A stretch of DNA of 64,000 nucleotides, taken from Amycolatopsis tucumanensis (GTDB taxonomy: Bacteria > Actinomycetota > Actinomycetes > Mycobacteriales > Pseudonocardiaceae). The translations under genes and the position numbers were made by a program. The stretch covers positions 73,985 to 137,984 of the forward strand of contig NZ_JAKGSD010000020.1 in NCBI RefSeq assembly GCF_021654135.1, in the 5' to 3' direction. A model generated the notes under the pieces. It was given only the letters and a program-made list of their open reading frames with translations, was not told the origin of the DNA and searched no databases. Of the stretch, positions 25,916 through 34,969 are shown piece after piece (position 1 is the stretch's first letter; every line of letters begins with the position of its first letter).

Positions 25916-26209
25916 GTGGTGTTCGTGGATGCGGTCCGGCTAGTCCTCTACTACGTGCTGTTCGTCTTTTGGCTGCTGCTCACAGCGCGTGTCGTGGTGG
26001 AGCTCGTGCGAGCCTTCGCACGGGATTGGCGCCCCGCGGGCGGGGTTGCGGTGACGCTGGAGACCATCTACACAGTGACCGATCCTCCGGTCCGCGTGGT
26101 GCGGAGGATCATTCCGATGGTTCGCATTGGCGGCGTCGGACTGGACTTATCGATTATGGTGCTGCTGTTGGTTGTGTTCATACTGATGCAACTGGCGCTT
26201 CCTGGGTGA
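25916..26209 (+). CDS. YggT family membrane protein
   Basis: This 97-aa protein has two hydrophobic segments (LVLYYVLFVFWLLLTARVVV and the C-terminal LDLSIMVLLLVVFILMQLAL) flanking a basic loop with TDPPVRVVRRIIP, the family signature. YggT proteins lie between sepF and divIVA throughout actinobacteria; a role in osmotic tolerance or division is suspected. GTG codons at 25916 and 25919 are both possible starts. An upstream in-frame start at 25826 would place non-family sequence across the leader hairpin. Confidence 0.88.
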   Translation: MVFVDAVRLVLYYVLFVFWLLLTARVVVELVRAFARDWRPAGGVAVTLETIYTVTDPPVRVVRRIIPMVRIGGVGLDLSIMVLLLVVFILMQLALPG

Positions 26210-26262
26210 CTTCGGGGGAACCCAGGTGTCGGAGCAGGCCATGGAGTGCGTGAGGTGATCTG

Positions 26263-27093
26263 ATGTCGTTGACCCCCGCTGACGTGCATAACGTTGCGTT
26301 CAGCAAGCCACCCATCGGCAAGCGGGGCTACAACGAGGACGAGGTGGACGCGTTCCTCGACCTGGTGGAGACCGAGCTCGCGCGGCTCATCGAGGACAAC
26401 AACGAGCTGCGCCAGCAGGTCGAGCAGCTCGACGCCGAGCTCGAAGGCACCCGTGCCGACCTCGAAGCCGCCCGCGCCGGTGCCGGCCCGCAGGAGCGCC
26501 GCCTGGCGCCCGTGCCGCCGCCCTCGGCCGCCGAGCAGACCCAGGCCCACCCGATGTCGGACGGCGGCGAGCCGAACGTGCAGGCGGCGAAGGTCCTCGG
26601 CCTGGCCCAGGAGATGGCCGACCGGCTGACCGCCGAGGCCAAGACCGAGTCCGACGGCATGCTCGCCGAGGCTCGCGCGAAGTCCGAGCAGCTGCTCTCC
26701 GACGCCCGCACCAAGGCCGACTCGATGGTCAACGAGGCGCGCACGCGAGCGGAGAACATGCTCAACGACGCCCGCACCCGTGCCGAGACGCTGGAGCGGC
26801 AGGCGCGCGACAAGGCGACGACCATGGAGCGCGAGGCTCAGCGCAAGTACACCGAGACCATGAACACGATGAACAGCGAGAAGACCGCGCTGGGCAAGAA
26901 GATCGAGGAACTGCGCACCATCGAGCGGGAGTACCGCACCCGGCTGCGCGGGTTCCTGGAGTCCCAGCTGCGCGAACTCGACGACCGCGGCTCCGCCGCG
27001 CCCGCGTCGGCGTCCTCGAACTCGGGACAGGCCGGCGCCGGATCGGGCAGCGGCCAGGGCTACTCGTTCGGTCCGCGGGCCGAGGCGGGCTGA
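26263..27093 (+). CDS. divIVA: Polar growth organiser DivIVA/Wag31
   Basis: DivIVA senses negatively curved membrane at the poles and directs apical growth. The 276-aa protein has the conserved N-terminal lipid-binding domain (LTPADVHNVAFSKPPIGKRGYNEDEVDAFLD), a first coiled coil (about 35-70), a Pro-rich linker with phosphorylatable Ser/Thr and a long second coiled coil (about 105-245). A Gly/Ser tail ends the protein. The coiled coil contains repeated RTKAD/RTRAE heptad blocks. The start at 26263 gives MSLTPADV, the family norm. Confidence 0.97.
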   Translation: MSLTPADVHNVAFSKPPIGKRGYNEDEVDAFLDLVETELARLIEDNNELRQQVEQLDAELEGTRADLEAARAGAGPQERRLAPVPPPSAAEQTQAHPMSDGGEPNVQAAKVLGLAQEMADRLTAEAKTESDGMLAEARAKSEQLLSDARTKADSMVNEARTRAENMLNDARTRAETLERQARDKATTMEREAQRKYTETMNTMNSEKTALGKKIEELRTIEREYRTRLRGFLESQLRELDDRGSAAPASASSNSGQAGAGSGSGQGYSFGPRAEAG

Positions 27094-27104
27094 GCTTCCC
27101 GGTG

Positions 27105-27141
27105 ACGGTTCCGGCACTCCGCGTGGGAGGGTCGGAACCGT
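27105..27141 (+). terminator. Hairpin after divIVA
   Basis: ACGGTTCCG (27105-27113) pairs with CGGAACCGT (27133-27141), with an inner CTCC/GGAG stem at 27117-27120 and 27126-27129. It begins 11 bp after the divIVA stop and probably ends the dcw-associated transcript. Confidence 0.65.
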
Positions 27142-27170
27142 TCCGGGCGTGGTTCGTGTTGTAATTCAGC

Positions 27171-27791
27171 GTGCTCTTCATCGTTCTGGTCCTGGTTCTG
27201 GCCGCGCTGGGGTTGCTGATCGCGGCCCTGATCACGGCGAACTCGCTGTGGGCGTGGATCTCGATCGGCCTGTCGGTCGCCGCCGGGCTGCTGCTGGTGG
27301 TCGACTTCGTGCGGCGCCGGGTGGCCCGCCGCCGTGCGTCCGCGGTGGCGGAGCCTGCCGAGGAGCCAGGGGACGAACCCGCCGTCGCCGCGTCGGCGGA
27401 CGACGACGAGCCGTCGGCGCCGGAAGCCACGGCGGTGGCGAAGCCGGCGGACGAGCCTGCCCCGGAGAGCCCGGCCGCCGAGGTCGAGGACGCGCCGGCG
27501 GACCAGACGGCGCTGATCCCCACGGCCGGTGAGCTCGTCGGCACGGCCGAGGAGGGCGAGCCGGGCGAGGAGCCGACGGACCCGGCGGACGCGAAGATCG
27601 TGGACGAGCTGGACGTCGAGGTCGTGGTCGTGGACGAGCACCCGCGATACCACCTGACTGACTGCGGCTGGCTCGCCGACCGGGACACCATCCCGATCTC
27701 GGTGAAGGAAGCCCGGGACCTCGGCTTCACACCGTGCGCGCGTTGCGCCCCGGACGCCCATCTGGCCGAGGCGCACCGCGCGAAGGCCTGA
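27171..27791 (+). CDS. Membrane protein with C-terminal Cys-rich zinc-ribbon-like motif
   Basis: This 206-aa protein has two N-terminal transmembrane helices (about 2-20 and 23-42) and a basic RRRVARRR stop-transfer. A long acidic Ala/Glu/Pro-rich linker (about 55-145) follows. The compact C-terminal domain holds HLTDCGW and, 25-30 residues later, PCARCAPD. The H-x3-C...C-x2-C spacing suggests a zinc site similar in style to Ada-type metal-binding domains. The function is unknown. It starts at GTG 27171, follows divIVA, and its last 95 bp are repeated downstream. Confidence 0.75.
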   Translation: MLFIVLVLVLAALGLLIAALITANSLWAWISIGLSVAAGLLLVVDFVRRRVARRRASAVAEPAEEPGDEPAVAASADDDEPSAPEATAVAKPADEPAPESPAAEVEDAPADQTALIPTAGELVGTAEEGEPGEEPTDPADAKIVDELDVEVVVVDEHPRYHLTDCGWLADRDTIPISVKEARDLGFTPCARCAPDAHLAEAHRAKA

Positions 27792-28122
27792 GTCGTCGCC
27801 GGGCTGCGTGCTCGCGGTACGTGGTCTCGGTGAGGGGAGCCGGGGATCTTGGCCTGAGGGCGGTCGCAAGGGTGTGCGGTGTGCTCGGCGGTACGTGGTC
27901 TCGGTGAAGGAAGCCCGGGACCTCGGCTTCACGCCGTGCGCGCGATGCGCCCCGGACGCCCATCTGGCCGAGGCGCACCGCGCGAAGGCCTGAAGCGCCG
28001 CCGGGCTGCGTGCTTGGCGATACGCGGTCTCGGTGAAGGAAGCCCGGGACCTCGGCTTCACACCGTGCGCGCGTTGCGCCCCGGATGCCCATCTGGCCGA
28101 GGCGCACCGCGCGAAGGCCTGA
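27792..28122 (+). repeat. Array of copies of the preceding gene's 3' end
   Basis: The last 95 bp of the preceding gene (27697-27791, including its TGA) recur at 27899-27993 with 2 differences and at 28028-28122 with 1 difference. A decayed start of another copy lies at 27825. Units are linked by a shared CGCCGGGCTGCGTGCT-like spacer and are about 128-129 bp apart (27697 to 27825, 27899 to 28028). The second and third copies keep the reading frame for the Cys-rich tail, ending in KA-stop, but lack the N-terminal membrane part. They are gene fragments, not intact genes. No independent gene is supported in this gap. Confidence 0.9.
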
Positions 28123-28171
28123 GTCGGTCCAAGGCACTGCGCTGCTGATTCCCACCCGGAGGCGCGTGCCC

Positions 28172-28927
28172 TCATGCCATCCGCACGCCGAGTAGCTCGG
28201 CGAGCGCGTCCGCCCCGGTGGGGGTGAGCCGGAGCGCTCGGTGGCCCGGCCGGCGCCTCGTCACCCAGTCCCGCTCGAGGAACCGCTCCGCGAGCGCCGC
28301 GCCCAGTGCGCCCGCCAGGTGGTGCCGCTGTTCCGACCAGTCCAGGCAGAACCTCAGCAACGGCCGCCGCCCGCGGCACGCGTCGACGGCGGCCAGGTCG
28401 AGCCCGAGCGGGGCCAGCACCTCCGCCGCCGCCGGGCCGACGGCGTACGGGTGCTCGCTCAGGGGCTGCGACAGCCGGTCGCCCGGTCGCCGGGCCGTGC
28501 CGCGGACGCCGTCCGCCGCGCCCAGCGCCCCGCGCTCCACCAACGCGGCCGTGACCTCGACACCGAGCCGCCCGGCCAGGTGGTCGTAACAGGTCCGCGC
28601 GAACCGCAGCGCCTGCGCCCGGGTACCCGACCGCAGCGACGTCACCGGCCAGGCGGGGGAGAAGCGCGCGAGCGTTTCGAGGATCTCGACGGCATCCGGT
28701 CGCAGCCGGTAGAAGCGGTGCCGCGCGGACCGCTCCACCTCGACGAGCCCCGCCGCCCGCAGCTTCGCCAGGTGCGCGCTGACCCCGGGCGCGGACAACC
28801 CGGCCTCCACCGCGAGCACGGACGCCGCGAGAGCCCGCCCGTCGGCGAGCGCCGTCAGCACCCGCACGCGGGCCGGATCCGCGAACAGCGCCGCGGTGCG
28901 TGCGATGTCGACGTCGCCTCCGCTCAT
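28172..28927 (-). CDS. ArsR-type winged-helix transcriptional regulator
   Basis: This 251-aa protein has an N-terminal ArsR HTH (about 5-85; DPARVRVLTALADGRALAAS, SAPGVSAHLAKLRAAGLV). Its C-terminal domain of about 150 residues shares ARTCYDHLAG, CLDWSEQRHHLAGALGAAL and a terminal winged segment with the regulator at 36610-37299. The ATG at 28927 is used; an upstream in-frame start at 29077 adds 50 residues without family similarity. It has no obvious metal-binding cysteines, so the ligand is unknown. It is divergent from the methyltransferase across 283 bp, which may be its target. Confidence 0.85.
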   Translation of the reverse strand: MSGGDVDIARTAALFADPARVRVLTALADGRALAASVLAVEAGLSAPGVSAHLAKLRAAGLVEVERSARHRFYRLRPDAVEILETLARFSPAWPVTSLRSGTRAQALRFARTCYDHLAGRLGVEVTAALVERGALGAADGVRGTARRPGDRLSQPLSEHPYAVGPAAAEVLAPLGLDLAAVDACRGRRPLLRFCLDWSEQRHHLAGALGAALAERFLERDWVTRRRPGHRALRLTPTGADALAELLGVRMA

Positions 28928-29210
28928 GGACCCAGCATGCCGCGGGAACACTTCCGCCGCCGCCGAAGTGTCCCGACGCGCCCGATGATCCTTTGTGGAC
29001 TCGGCGTCCGGTGGCGAGATCTCGCGGTCGACGGGTATCGGATTACTACTTGGCTGTCGGAAAAGCAGTCCGGTCATGGTCCACTATGGATGGCCGTCCG
29101 GGCCTTGCGGACCGTCGGGTAGGCGTTCAGACTGGCCCACCACGCACATTCGCCGGTGTCGCCTCTTTCTTCTGTCGCAACCGGAAAACACGGACAAACA
29201 GGGTGATTTC

Positions 29211-30074
29211 ATGGCCCGGCACCTCATGGGCCGACGCGACGAGCACGCTGCCGCCCAGTACGCCGACCCCGGCCTCGTGCGCGGCTACGCCGCGGCCTAC
29301 GAGTCGGGGCGCGCCACCCGGTACTTCCAGTCGCGGCTGCACCTGGTCGACGAGGCGCTGCGGCCGGCTTCCGGCGCGCTGCTGGACGTGGGGTGCGGGC
29401 CGGGGATGCTCGTGCGCCACCTGCTCGACACCAGGCCGGCCGGCTTCCGGATCACCGCCTGCGACCGGTCGGCCGCGATGATCGAAGCCGTGGCCGAGCG
29501 CGCCGGCGCCGACGACGTCGAACTCGCCGTCGCCCGGATCGAGGACATGCCGTTCCCCGACGGCGCGTTCGACGTGGTCGTGGCCATGGGCGTGCTGGAG
29601 TACGCGCGCGCCCGGGACGGCGTGCGCGAACTGGCCCGGGTCCTGCGGCCGGGCGGGCTGGCCGTGGTGACCATGCTCAACCCGCTGAGTCCCTACCGGC
29701 TCGTCGAATGGTGCCTGTACTGGCCGTTCCTCCGGTTGCTCGGGAAGGTGGAGCGGCTGGCCGGCGTTCCGCCGGGGAAGCGGCACACCGTGCCCAAGAG
29801 CGGCATCCGCGCGCTTCCGGCTGCCCGGCTGCGCCGCATGCTCCGCGGCGCCGGGCTCGAGCCCGCGGACCCGGTGTACTTCGACGTGACGCCGTTCGTG
29901 CCGCCCCTGGACAAGGTGTTCCGCCGGTGGCGGCGGGAATGGCGCGGCCACCTGGACCGGACGGTCAGCCGCGGGCCCGGCCGGTGGCTGGGCACCGGAT
30001 ACCTGGTCACCGCCCGGCGATCCGGGCGCGCGCCGGCGGGCGGGACCGCGTCGGCGACCGCACGGCGAGTCTGA
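29211..30074 (+). CDS. Class I SAM-dependent methyltransferase
   Basis: This 287-aa cytoplasmic protein has the SAM motifs LLDVGCGPGMLVRHL (motif I), an acidic residue at the end of beta-2 (ITACDRS), IEDMPFPDGAFDVVVAMGVLEY (motif II/III) and a VLRPGGLAVVTML loop. The substrate cannot be read from sequence; the family includes small-molecule and quinone methyltransferases. The ATG at 29211 fits the family start. The gene is divergent from the ArsR-type regulator, and an MFS exporter follows 89 bp later, so a small regulated resistance or modification unit is plausible. Confidence 0.85.
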   Translation: MARHLMGRRDEHAAAQYADPGLVRGYAAAYESGRATRYFQSRLHLVDEALRPASGALLDVGCGPGMLVRHLLDTRPAGFRITACDRSAAMIEAVAERAGADDVELAVARIEDMPFPDGAFDVVVAMGVLEYARARDGVRELARVLRPGGLAVVTMLNPLSPYRLVEWCLYWPFLRLLGKVERLAGVPPGKRHTVPKSGIRALPAARLRRMLRGAGLEPADPVYFDVTPFVPPLDKVFRRWRREWRGHLDRTVSRGPGRWLGTGYLVTARRSGRAPAGGTASATARRV

Positions 30075-30163
30075 CCGGGCGTGCCGGCCGGGGATGAGCA
30101 GCCGCGCCGGTCCGCCGCGACACTTCCAGCCCGGTGGAAGCGAATCCGCGGTCTGCTGGACCC

Positions 30164-31486
30164 ATGCCCGACCGCCGCGCCACCGTCCTGTTCACCCAGT
30201 GCGCCGGGATGTTCCTGGTGCAGCTCGACGTCACCGTGGTCAACGTCGCGCTGCCGGACATCGGCGCCGCCGTCGGCGCGGGCGTGCCCGCGCTGCAGTG
30301 GGTCGTCGACGGCTACACCGTCGCGCTCGCCGCGCTGCTGCTGACCGGCGGGGCGCTCGCGGACGTACTCGGCCCCCGCCGGGTCGTGCTCGCCGGGCTG
30401 GGGATCTTCGGCGCGGCCTCCGCGGGGTGCGCCCTCGCACCCGGCAGCGCCGCCCTGGTCGCCGCGCGCGTCGCGCAGGGAGCCGGGGCCGCGCTGCTGC
30501 TCCCCGGGACCCTGGCGGTGATCACCCGCGCCTTCCCCGGCCGCCGGGAACAGGCCAGGGCGCTCGGCGTCTGGGCCGGGGTCTCCGCGCTGGCCCTGGC
30601 CGCGGGCCCGCTGCTGGGCGGCCTGCTCGTCACCGCCACCGGCTGGCGCTCGCTGTTCTGGATCAACGTGCCGCTGACCGCCCTCGCGGCCGCAGGGACC
30701 CTCCGCGTCCCTGCCGGCCCGCCTGCCGCCGGGCGCGTGGACGTCGCGGGCACCGTCACCGGGGCCACCGCCCTCGCCGCGCTGGTCTACGCGGTCATCC
30801 AGTCCAGCGTGCCCGCCGCGGTCCTCGGCGTGGCCGCCGCCGTGGCGTTCCTGGCCGCCGAACGCCGCAGCCCCGCCCCGATGCTGCCGCTGACCCTGCT
30901 GCGCTCGCGCACCTTCGCCGCGGCCAACCTCGTCGCCGGCGCGATGAACTTCGCCGGCCTCGGCACGATCCTGCTCGCCACGCTCTACCTGCAGGGCGTC
31001 CACCACGCGACCCCGCCGGCCGCGGCACTGGCGATGCTGCCCGGGTTCCTGCCGCTGTCGCTGCTCGCGCCGGTCACCGGGCGGCTCACCGCGCGCTTCG
31101 GCCCGCGCCCGGTGATGATCGCCGGGCTGCTCACCGGCTCGGCCGGGCTGCTCGGCCTGCTGCGGGTCACCGCGACCAGCACGATCACCGGCGCGTTCCT
31201 GCCCGCGTTCGCCCTGGTCGGCGTGGGGCTGGGCCTGCTCACCGCGGCCGTCGTCGCCGCGGCCGTCGGCGGCGTCCCGGCGGACCGGGCCGGCATCGCC
31301 AGCGGCGTCAACAACACCGCGCGGCAGGCCTGCGGCGCGCTCGGCATCGCCACGTTCGGCGCGATCGCGGGCAGCCCCGCCCGGCCGGCCGCGTTCGTGC
31401 ACGGGCTGCACGCCGCGGCCGTCCTCGGCGCCGCGCTGTGGCTGGCCGCCGCCGTGCTCACCGCCGCCGCGGTCGGCCGACCCTGA
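30164..31486 (+). CDS. MFS drug/solute exporter, DHA2 (EmrB/QacA) type
   Basis: This 440-aa integral membrane protein shows the DHA2 signatures: LDVTVVNVALPDIG in helix 1, a GGALADVLGPRRV loop 2-3 motif, and ARVAQGAGAALLLPGTLAVI for motif C. It is somewhat shorter than the usual 14-helix members, about 12-13 hydrophobic segments being visible. Its substrate is unknown. The ATG at 30164 is preferred over a GTG at 30134. It lies downstream of the methyltransferase and upstream of the ileS T-box, and no terminator separates it from the leader. Confidence 0.9.
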   Translation: MPDRRATVLFTQCAGMFLVQLDVTVVNVALPDIGAAVGAGVPALQWVVDGYTVALAALLLTGGALADVLGPRRVVLAGLGIFGAASAGCALAPGSAALVAARVAQGAGAALLLPGTLAVITRAFPGRREQARALGVWAGVSALALAAGPLLGGLLVTATGWRSLFWINVPLTALAAAGTLRVPAGPPAAGRVDVAGTVTGATALAALVYAVIQSSVPAAVLGVAAAVAFLAAERRSPAPMLPLTLLRSRTFAAANLVAGAMNFAGLGTILLATLYLQGVHHATPPAAALAMLPGFLPLSLLAPVTGRLTARFGPRPVMIAGLLTGSAGLLGLLRVTATSTITGAFLPAFALVGVGLGLLTAAVVAAAVGGVPADRAGIASGVNNTARQACGALGIATFGAIAGSPARPAAFVHGLHAAAVLGAALWLAAAVLTAAAVGRP

Positions 31487-31495
31487 GCGAAACCC

Positions 31496-31700
31496 GGTTG
31501 CGACAGGCGGCTAACCTGGAAGGACACGGCGTCGATCCGGCCATCACCGGGGAGCCTCCGGAAGAACGGGACCAGGTGGTCCTCAGTAGAACCGGACGGG
31601 TACGGCCCGTCACAGCCGTCAACGAAGAGGCCCGCTCGGTGAGCGGGCAAACGGGGTGGTACCGCGGAAGCGGCGCTCAGGTGGCGCCTTTTCGTCCCCG
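31496..31700 (+). promoter_or_regulatory. T-box riboswitch (isoleucine) upstream of ileS
   Basis: The conserved T-box bulge sequence GGGGTGGTACCGCGG is at 31653-31667. A specifier region with an ATC (Ile) codon at 31543-31545 lies in CCGGCCATCACCGGGG, and the intervening stem with GAAGAACGGGACCAGG matches actinobacterial ileS leaders. A GGCGC/GCGCC hairpin (31672-31676 with 31684-31688) followed by TTTTCG could act as terminator. GAGGAG (31746-31751) is the ileS ribosome site. The RNA reads uncharged tRNA-Ile and raises ileS expression when isoleucine is short. Confidence 0.93.
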
Positions 31701-31758
31701 TGCTGGATCCCCAGCGGATCCGCCACGAGAGCGACGAGCACCCGCGAGGAGCGCACCG

Positions 31759-34700
31759 ATGTACCCGAAGGCTCAGCTCGGCGACGGGCCGGCAGGCCAG
31801 GTCCCGTCCCAGCCGTCCTTCCCGGCGCTGGAGACCAGCGTGCTGGCCTACTGGGAGTCCGACCGGACCTTCCAGGCCACCATCGACGCGCGCGAACCGG
31901 GGACGAACGGCAGCAACGAGTACGTCTTCTACGACGGCCCGCCGTTCGCCAACGGCCTGCCGCACTACGGCCACCTCCTGACCGGTTACGTCAAGGACAT
32001 CGTGCCGCGGTACCAGACCATGCGCGGCCGCCGCGTCGAGCGCCGCTTCGGCTGGGACACCCACGGCCTGCCCGCGGAGCTGGAGGCCGAGCGGCAGCTC
32101 GGGATCACCGACAAGTCGCAGATCGACGAGATGGGCATCGCCGCGTTCAACGAGGCGTGCCGCGAGTCCGTCCTGCGCTACACGAACGAGTGGCGCGAGT
32201 ACGTCACCCGCCAGGCCCGCTGGGTCGACTTCGACCACGACTACAAGACGCTCGACGTCACCTTCATGGAGTCGGTGATCTGGGCGTTCAAGCAGCTGTG
32301 GGACAAGGGCCTGGTCTACGAGGGCTACCGCGTGCTGCCCTACTGCTGGCGCGACGAGACGCCGCTGTCCAACCACGAGCTGCGGATGGACGACGACACC
32401 TACGCCAACCGCCAGGACCCGGCGCTGACCGTCGGGTTCCGCGCCGAGGGCAACGGCACCGATCTGGACGGCGCCTACCTGCTGATCTGGACCACCACGC
32501 CGTGGACCCTGCCGTCCAACCAGGCGGTCGCGGTGCACCCGGACGTGGACTACGTCGTGGTCGAGCAGGACGGGAAGCGGTTCCTGCTCGCCGAGCCGCG
32601 CGTCGCCGCCTACGCCAAGGAACTCGGCGAGGAGCCGGCCGTGGTGGCCCGGTACCGGGGCGCCGACCTGGCCGGCGTGAAGTACGCGCCGCCGTTCCCG
32701 TACTTCCTCGGCAACGAGAACTCGCACCAGGTGCTGCTGGCCGACTTCGTCACCACCGACGACGGCACCGGCATCGTGCACATGGCCCCGGCCTACGGTG
32801 AGGACGACAAGGCCGCCGGCGACGCCGCGGGCATCACCCCGGTCACCCCGGTCGACGCGCACGGCCGCTTCGACTCGACCGTGCCGGACTACGAGGGCCA
32901 GCAGGTCTTCGACGCCAACCCGGACATCATCAAGGACCTCAAGTACGGCACCGGATCCGCCGCCCGGCAGGGCGCGATCCTGCTGCGGCACGAGACCTAC
33001 GAGCACTCCTACCCGCACTGCTGGCGCTGCCGGAACCCGCTGATCTACCGGGCGGTGTCGTCGTGGTTCGTCAAGGTGACCGCGTTCAAGGACCGCATGG
33101 TCGAGCTGAACCAGCAGATCACCTGGTACCCCGAGCACGTCAAGGACGGCCAGTTCGGCAAGTGGCTGGAGAACGCGCGCGACTGGTCGATCTCGCGCAA
33201 CCGCTACTGGGGCACGCCGATCCCGGTGTGGATGTCGGACGACCCGGCCTACCCGCGGGTGGACGTGTACGGCTCGCTGGACGAGCTGGAGCGCGACTTC
33301 GGCGTGCGGCCCACCGACCTGCACCGCCCGCACATCGACCAGCTGACCCGGCCCAACCCGGACGACCCGACCGGGAAGTCCACCATGCGCCGGGTGCCCG
33401 AGGTACTGGACGTGTGGTTCGACTCGGGTTCGATGCCCTACGCCCAGGTGCACTACCCGTTCGAGAACGCCGAGTGGTTCGAGCACCACTACCCGGGCGA
33501 CTTCATCGTCGAGTACATCGGGCAGACGCGCGGCTGGTTCTACACGCTGCACGTGCTCGCGACGGCGCTGTTCGACCGGCCGTCGTTCCGCACCTGCGTC
33601 TCGCACGGCATCGTGCTCGGCTCCGACGGGCAGAAGATGTCGAAGTCGCTGCGCAACTACCCGGACGTCAACGAGGTGTTCGACCGGGACGGCTCCGACG
33701 CGATGCGCTGGTACCTGATGGCCAGCCCGATCCTGCGCGGCGGCAACCTGATCGTCACCGAGAAGGGCATCCGGGACGCGGTGCGCCAGGCCGTGCTGCC
33801 GCTGTGGAACTCCTACTACTTCCTCGCGCTCTACGCCAACGCCGAGGGCGTGGAGGGTCAGTGGCGCACCGACTCCACGCACGTGCTGGACCGCTACATC
33901 CTGGCCAAGACCGGCGAGCTGGTCACCGACGTGCAGTCCGCTTTGGACACCTGCGACGTCGCGGGCGCCTGCGCCACCACGCGCGACTTCCTGGAAGTGC
34001 TGACGAACTGGTACGTGCGCCGGTCGCGCGAGCGGTTCTGGGCCGGTGACAAGGACGCGATCGACACCCTGCACACCGTGCTGGAGGTCGTGTCGCGGAC
34101 GATGGCGCCGCTGCTGCCGCTGACCACCGAGGTGGTGTGGCGCGGGCTCACCGGCGGCCGGTCGGTGCACCTGCAGGACTGGCCGCTGGTCGACGAGCTG
34201 CCCGCCGACGCCGCGCTGGTGACGGCGATGGACCGGGTCCGGCAGGTGTGCTCGTCGGCGCTGTCGCTGCGCAAGGCGAACAAGCTGCGCGTGCGGCTGC
34301 CGCTGGCGAAGATGCTCATCGCCGCCGATGACGCGGAGGCGCTGGCGGACTTCACCGACATCATCGCCGACGAGGTCAACGTCAAGTCGGTCGAGCTGAG
34401 CACGGACGTCGCCGCGCACGGCCGGTTCGAGGTCGCGGTCAACGCCCGCGCCGCCGGGCCGCGCCTGGGCCGGGACGTGCAGAAGGTGATCAAGGCCGTC
34501 AAGGCGGGCGACTGGACCACCTCGCCGTCCGGCGCCGTGGTGGCCGCCGGCATCGAACTGGCCGAGGGCGAGTACGAGCGGCGTCTGGTCGCCAAGGACG
34601 AGGGCGCCACCGCGGAGCTGCCCGGCGGCTCCGGCCTGGTGCAGCTGGACACCGCGGTGACCCCGGAGCTGGCCGCCGAGGGCGTGGCGCGCGACCTGGT

Positions 34701-34929
34701 CCGCGTCGTGCAGCAGGCGCGCCGCGACGCCGGGCTCGACGTGGCCGACCGGATCGCGCTGACCGTGGACGCGCCGGAGGACGTGGTCGCCGCGGCCAAG
34801 GCGCACGAGGAGTTCGTGGCGGGCGAAACCCTGGCGAACTCGGTGTCCTACGGGCACGTGGACGGCGGTTTCGGGGGCGCGGTCGGCGACGGTGACAAGA
34901 TCACCGTGGCGGTAACGAAGGCCTCCTGA
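31759..34929 (+). CDS. ileS: Isoleucyl-tRNA synthetase, eukaryote-like type 2
   Basis: This cytoplasmic class I synthetase charges tRNA-Ile. The 1056-aa protein has the HxGH motif as HYGH (69-72), GWDTHGLPAE, the editing (CP1) domain with TTPWTLPSN and a zinc site CWRC. KMSKS begins at Lys626, and a long C-terminal anticodon-binding region follows. Length and motif style match the eukaryote-like IleRS2 type seen in actinobacteria, which is typically less sensitive to mupirocin. The catalytic motif is in the normal HxGH order. The ATG at 31759 lies directly after the T-box, and an open frame further upstream is not coding. Confidence 0.97.
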   Translation: MYPKAQLGDGPAGQVPSQPSFPALETSVLAYWESDRTFQATIDAREPGTNGSNEYVFYDGPPFANGLPHYGHLLTGYVKDIVPRYQTMRGRRVERRFGWDTHGLPAELEAERQLGITDKSQIDEMGIAAFNEACRESVLRYTNEWREYVTRQARWVDFDHDYKTLDVTFMESVIWAFKQLWDKGLVYEGYRVLPYCWRDETPLSNHELRMDDDTYANRQDPALTVGFRAEGNGTDLDGAYLLIWTTTPWTLPSNQAVAVHPDVDYVVVEQDGKRFLLAEPRVAAYAKELGEEPAVVARYRGADLAGVKYAPPFPYFLGNENSHQVLLADFVTTDDGTGIVHMAPAYGEDDKAAGDAAGITPVTPVDAHGRFDSTVPDYEGQQVFDANPDIIKDLKYGTGSAARQGAILLRHETYEHSYPHCWRCRNPLIYRAVSSWFVKVTAFKDRMVELNQQITWYPEHVKDGQFGKWLENARDWSISRNRYWGTPIPVWMSDDPAYPRVDVYGSLDELERDFGVRPTDLHRPHIDQLTRPNPDDPTGKSTMRRVPEVLDVWFDSGSMPYAQVHYPFENAEWFEHHYPGDFIVEYIGQTRGWFYTLHVLATALFDRPSFRTCVSHGIVLGSDGQKMSKSLRNYPDVNEVFDRDGSDAMRWYLMASPILRGGNLIVTEKGIRDAVRQAVLPLWNSYYFLALYANAEGVEGQWRTDSTHVLDRYILAKTGELVTDVQSALDTCDVAGACATTRDFLEVLTNWYVRRSRERFWAGDKDAIDTLHTVLEVVSRTMAPLLPLTTEVVWRGLTGGRSVHLQDWPLVDELPADAALVTAMDRVRQVCSSALSLRKANKLRVRLPLAKMLIAADDAEALADFTDIIADEVNVKSVELSTDVAAHGRFEVAVNARAAGPRLGRDVQKVIKAVKAGDWTTSPSGAVVAAGIELAEGEYERRLVAKDEGATAELPGGSGLVQLDTAVTPELAAEGVARDLVRVVQQARRDAGLDVADRIALTVDAPEDVVAAAKAHEEFVAGETLANSVSYGHVDGGFGGAVGDGDKITVAVTKAS

Positions 34930-34969
34930 TCACCGACAGACCGGAAAACACCAACAGGGGGTTTCGCCG

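Noticed and set aside
27808..28148. Small open frames within the repeat array that could be read as paralogous small zinc-tail proteins
   Set aside because: They lack the N-terminal half and good ribosome sites, and they match the preceding gene's DNA across the stop codon. They are better treated as repeat copies.
30985..34857. A 1290-codon minus-strand open frame opposite ileS
   Set aside because: It is a codon-bias shadow of ileS: no recognisable motifs and no ribosome site.
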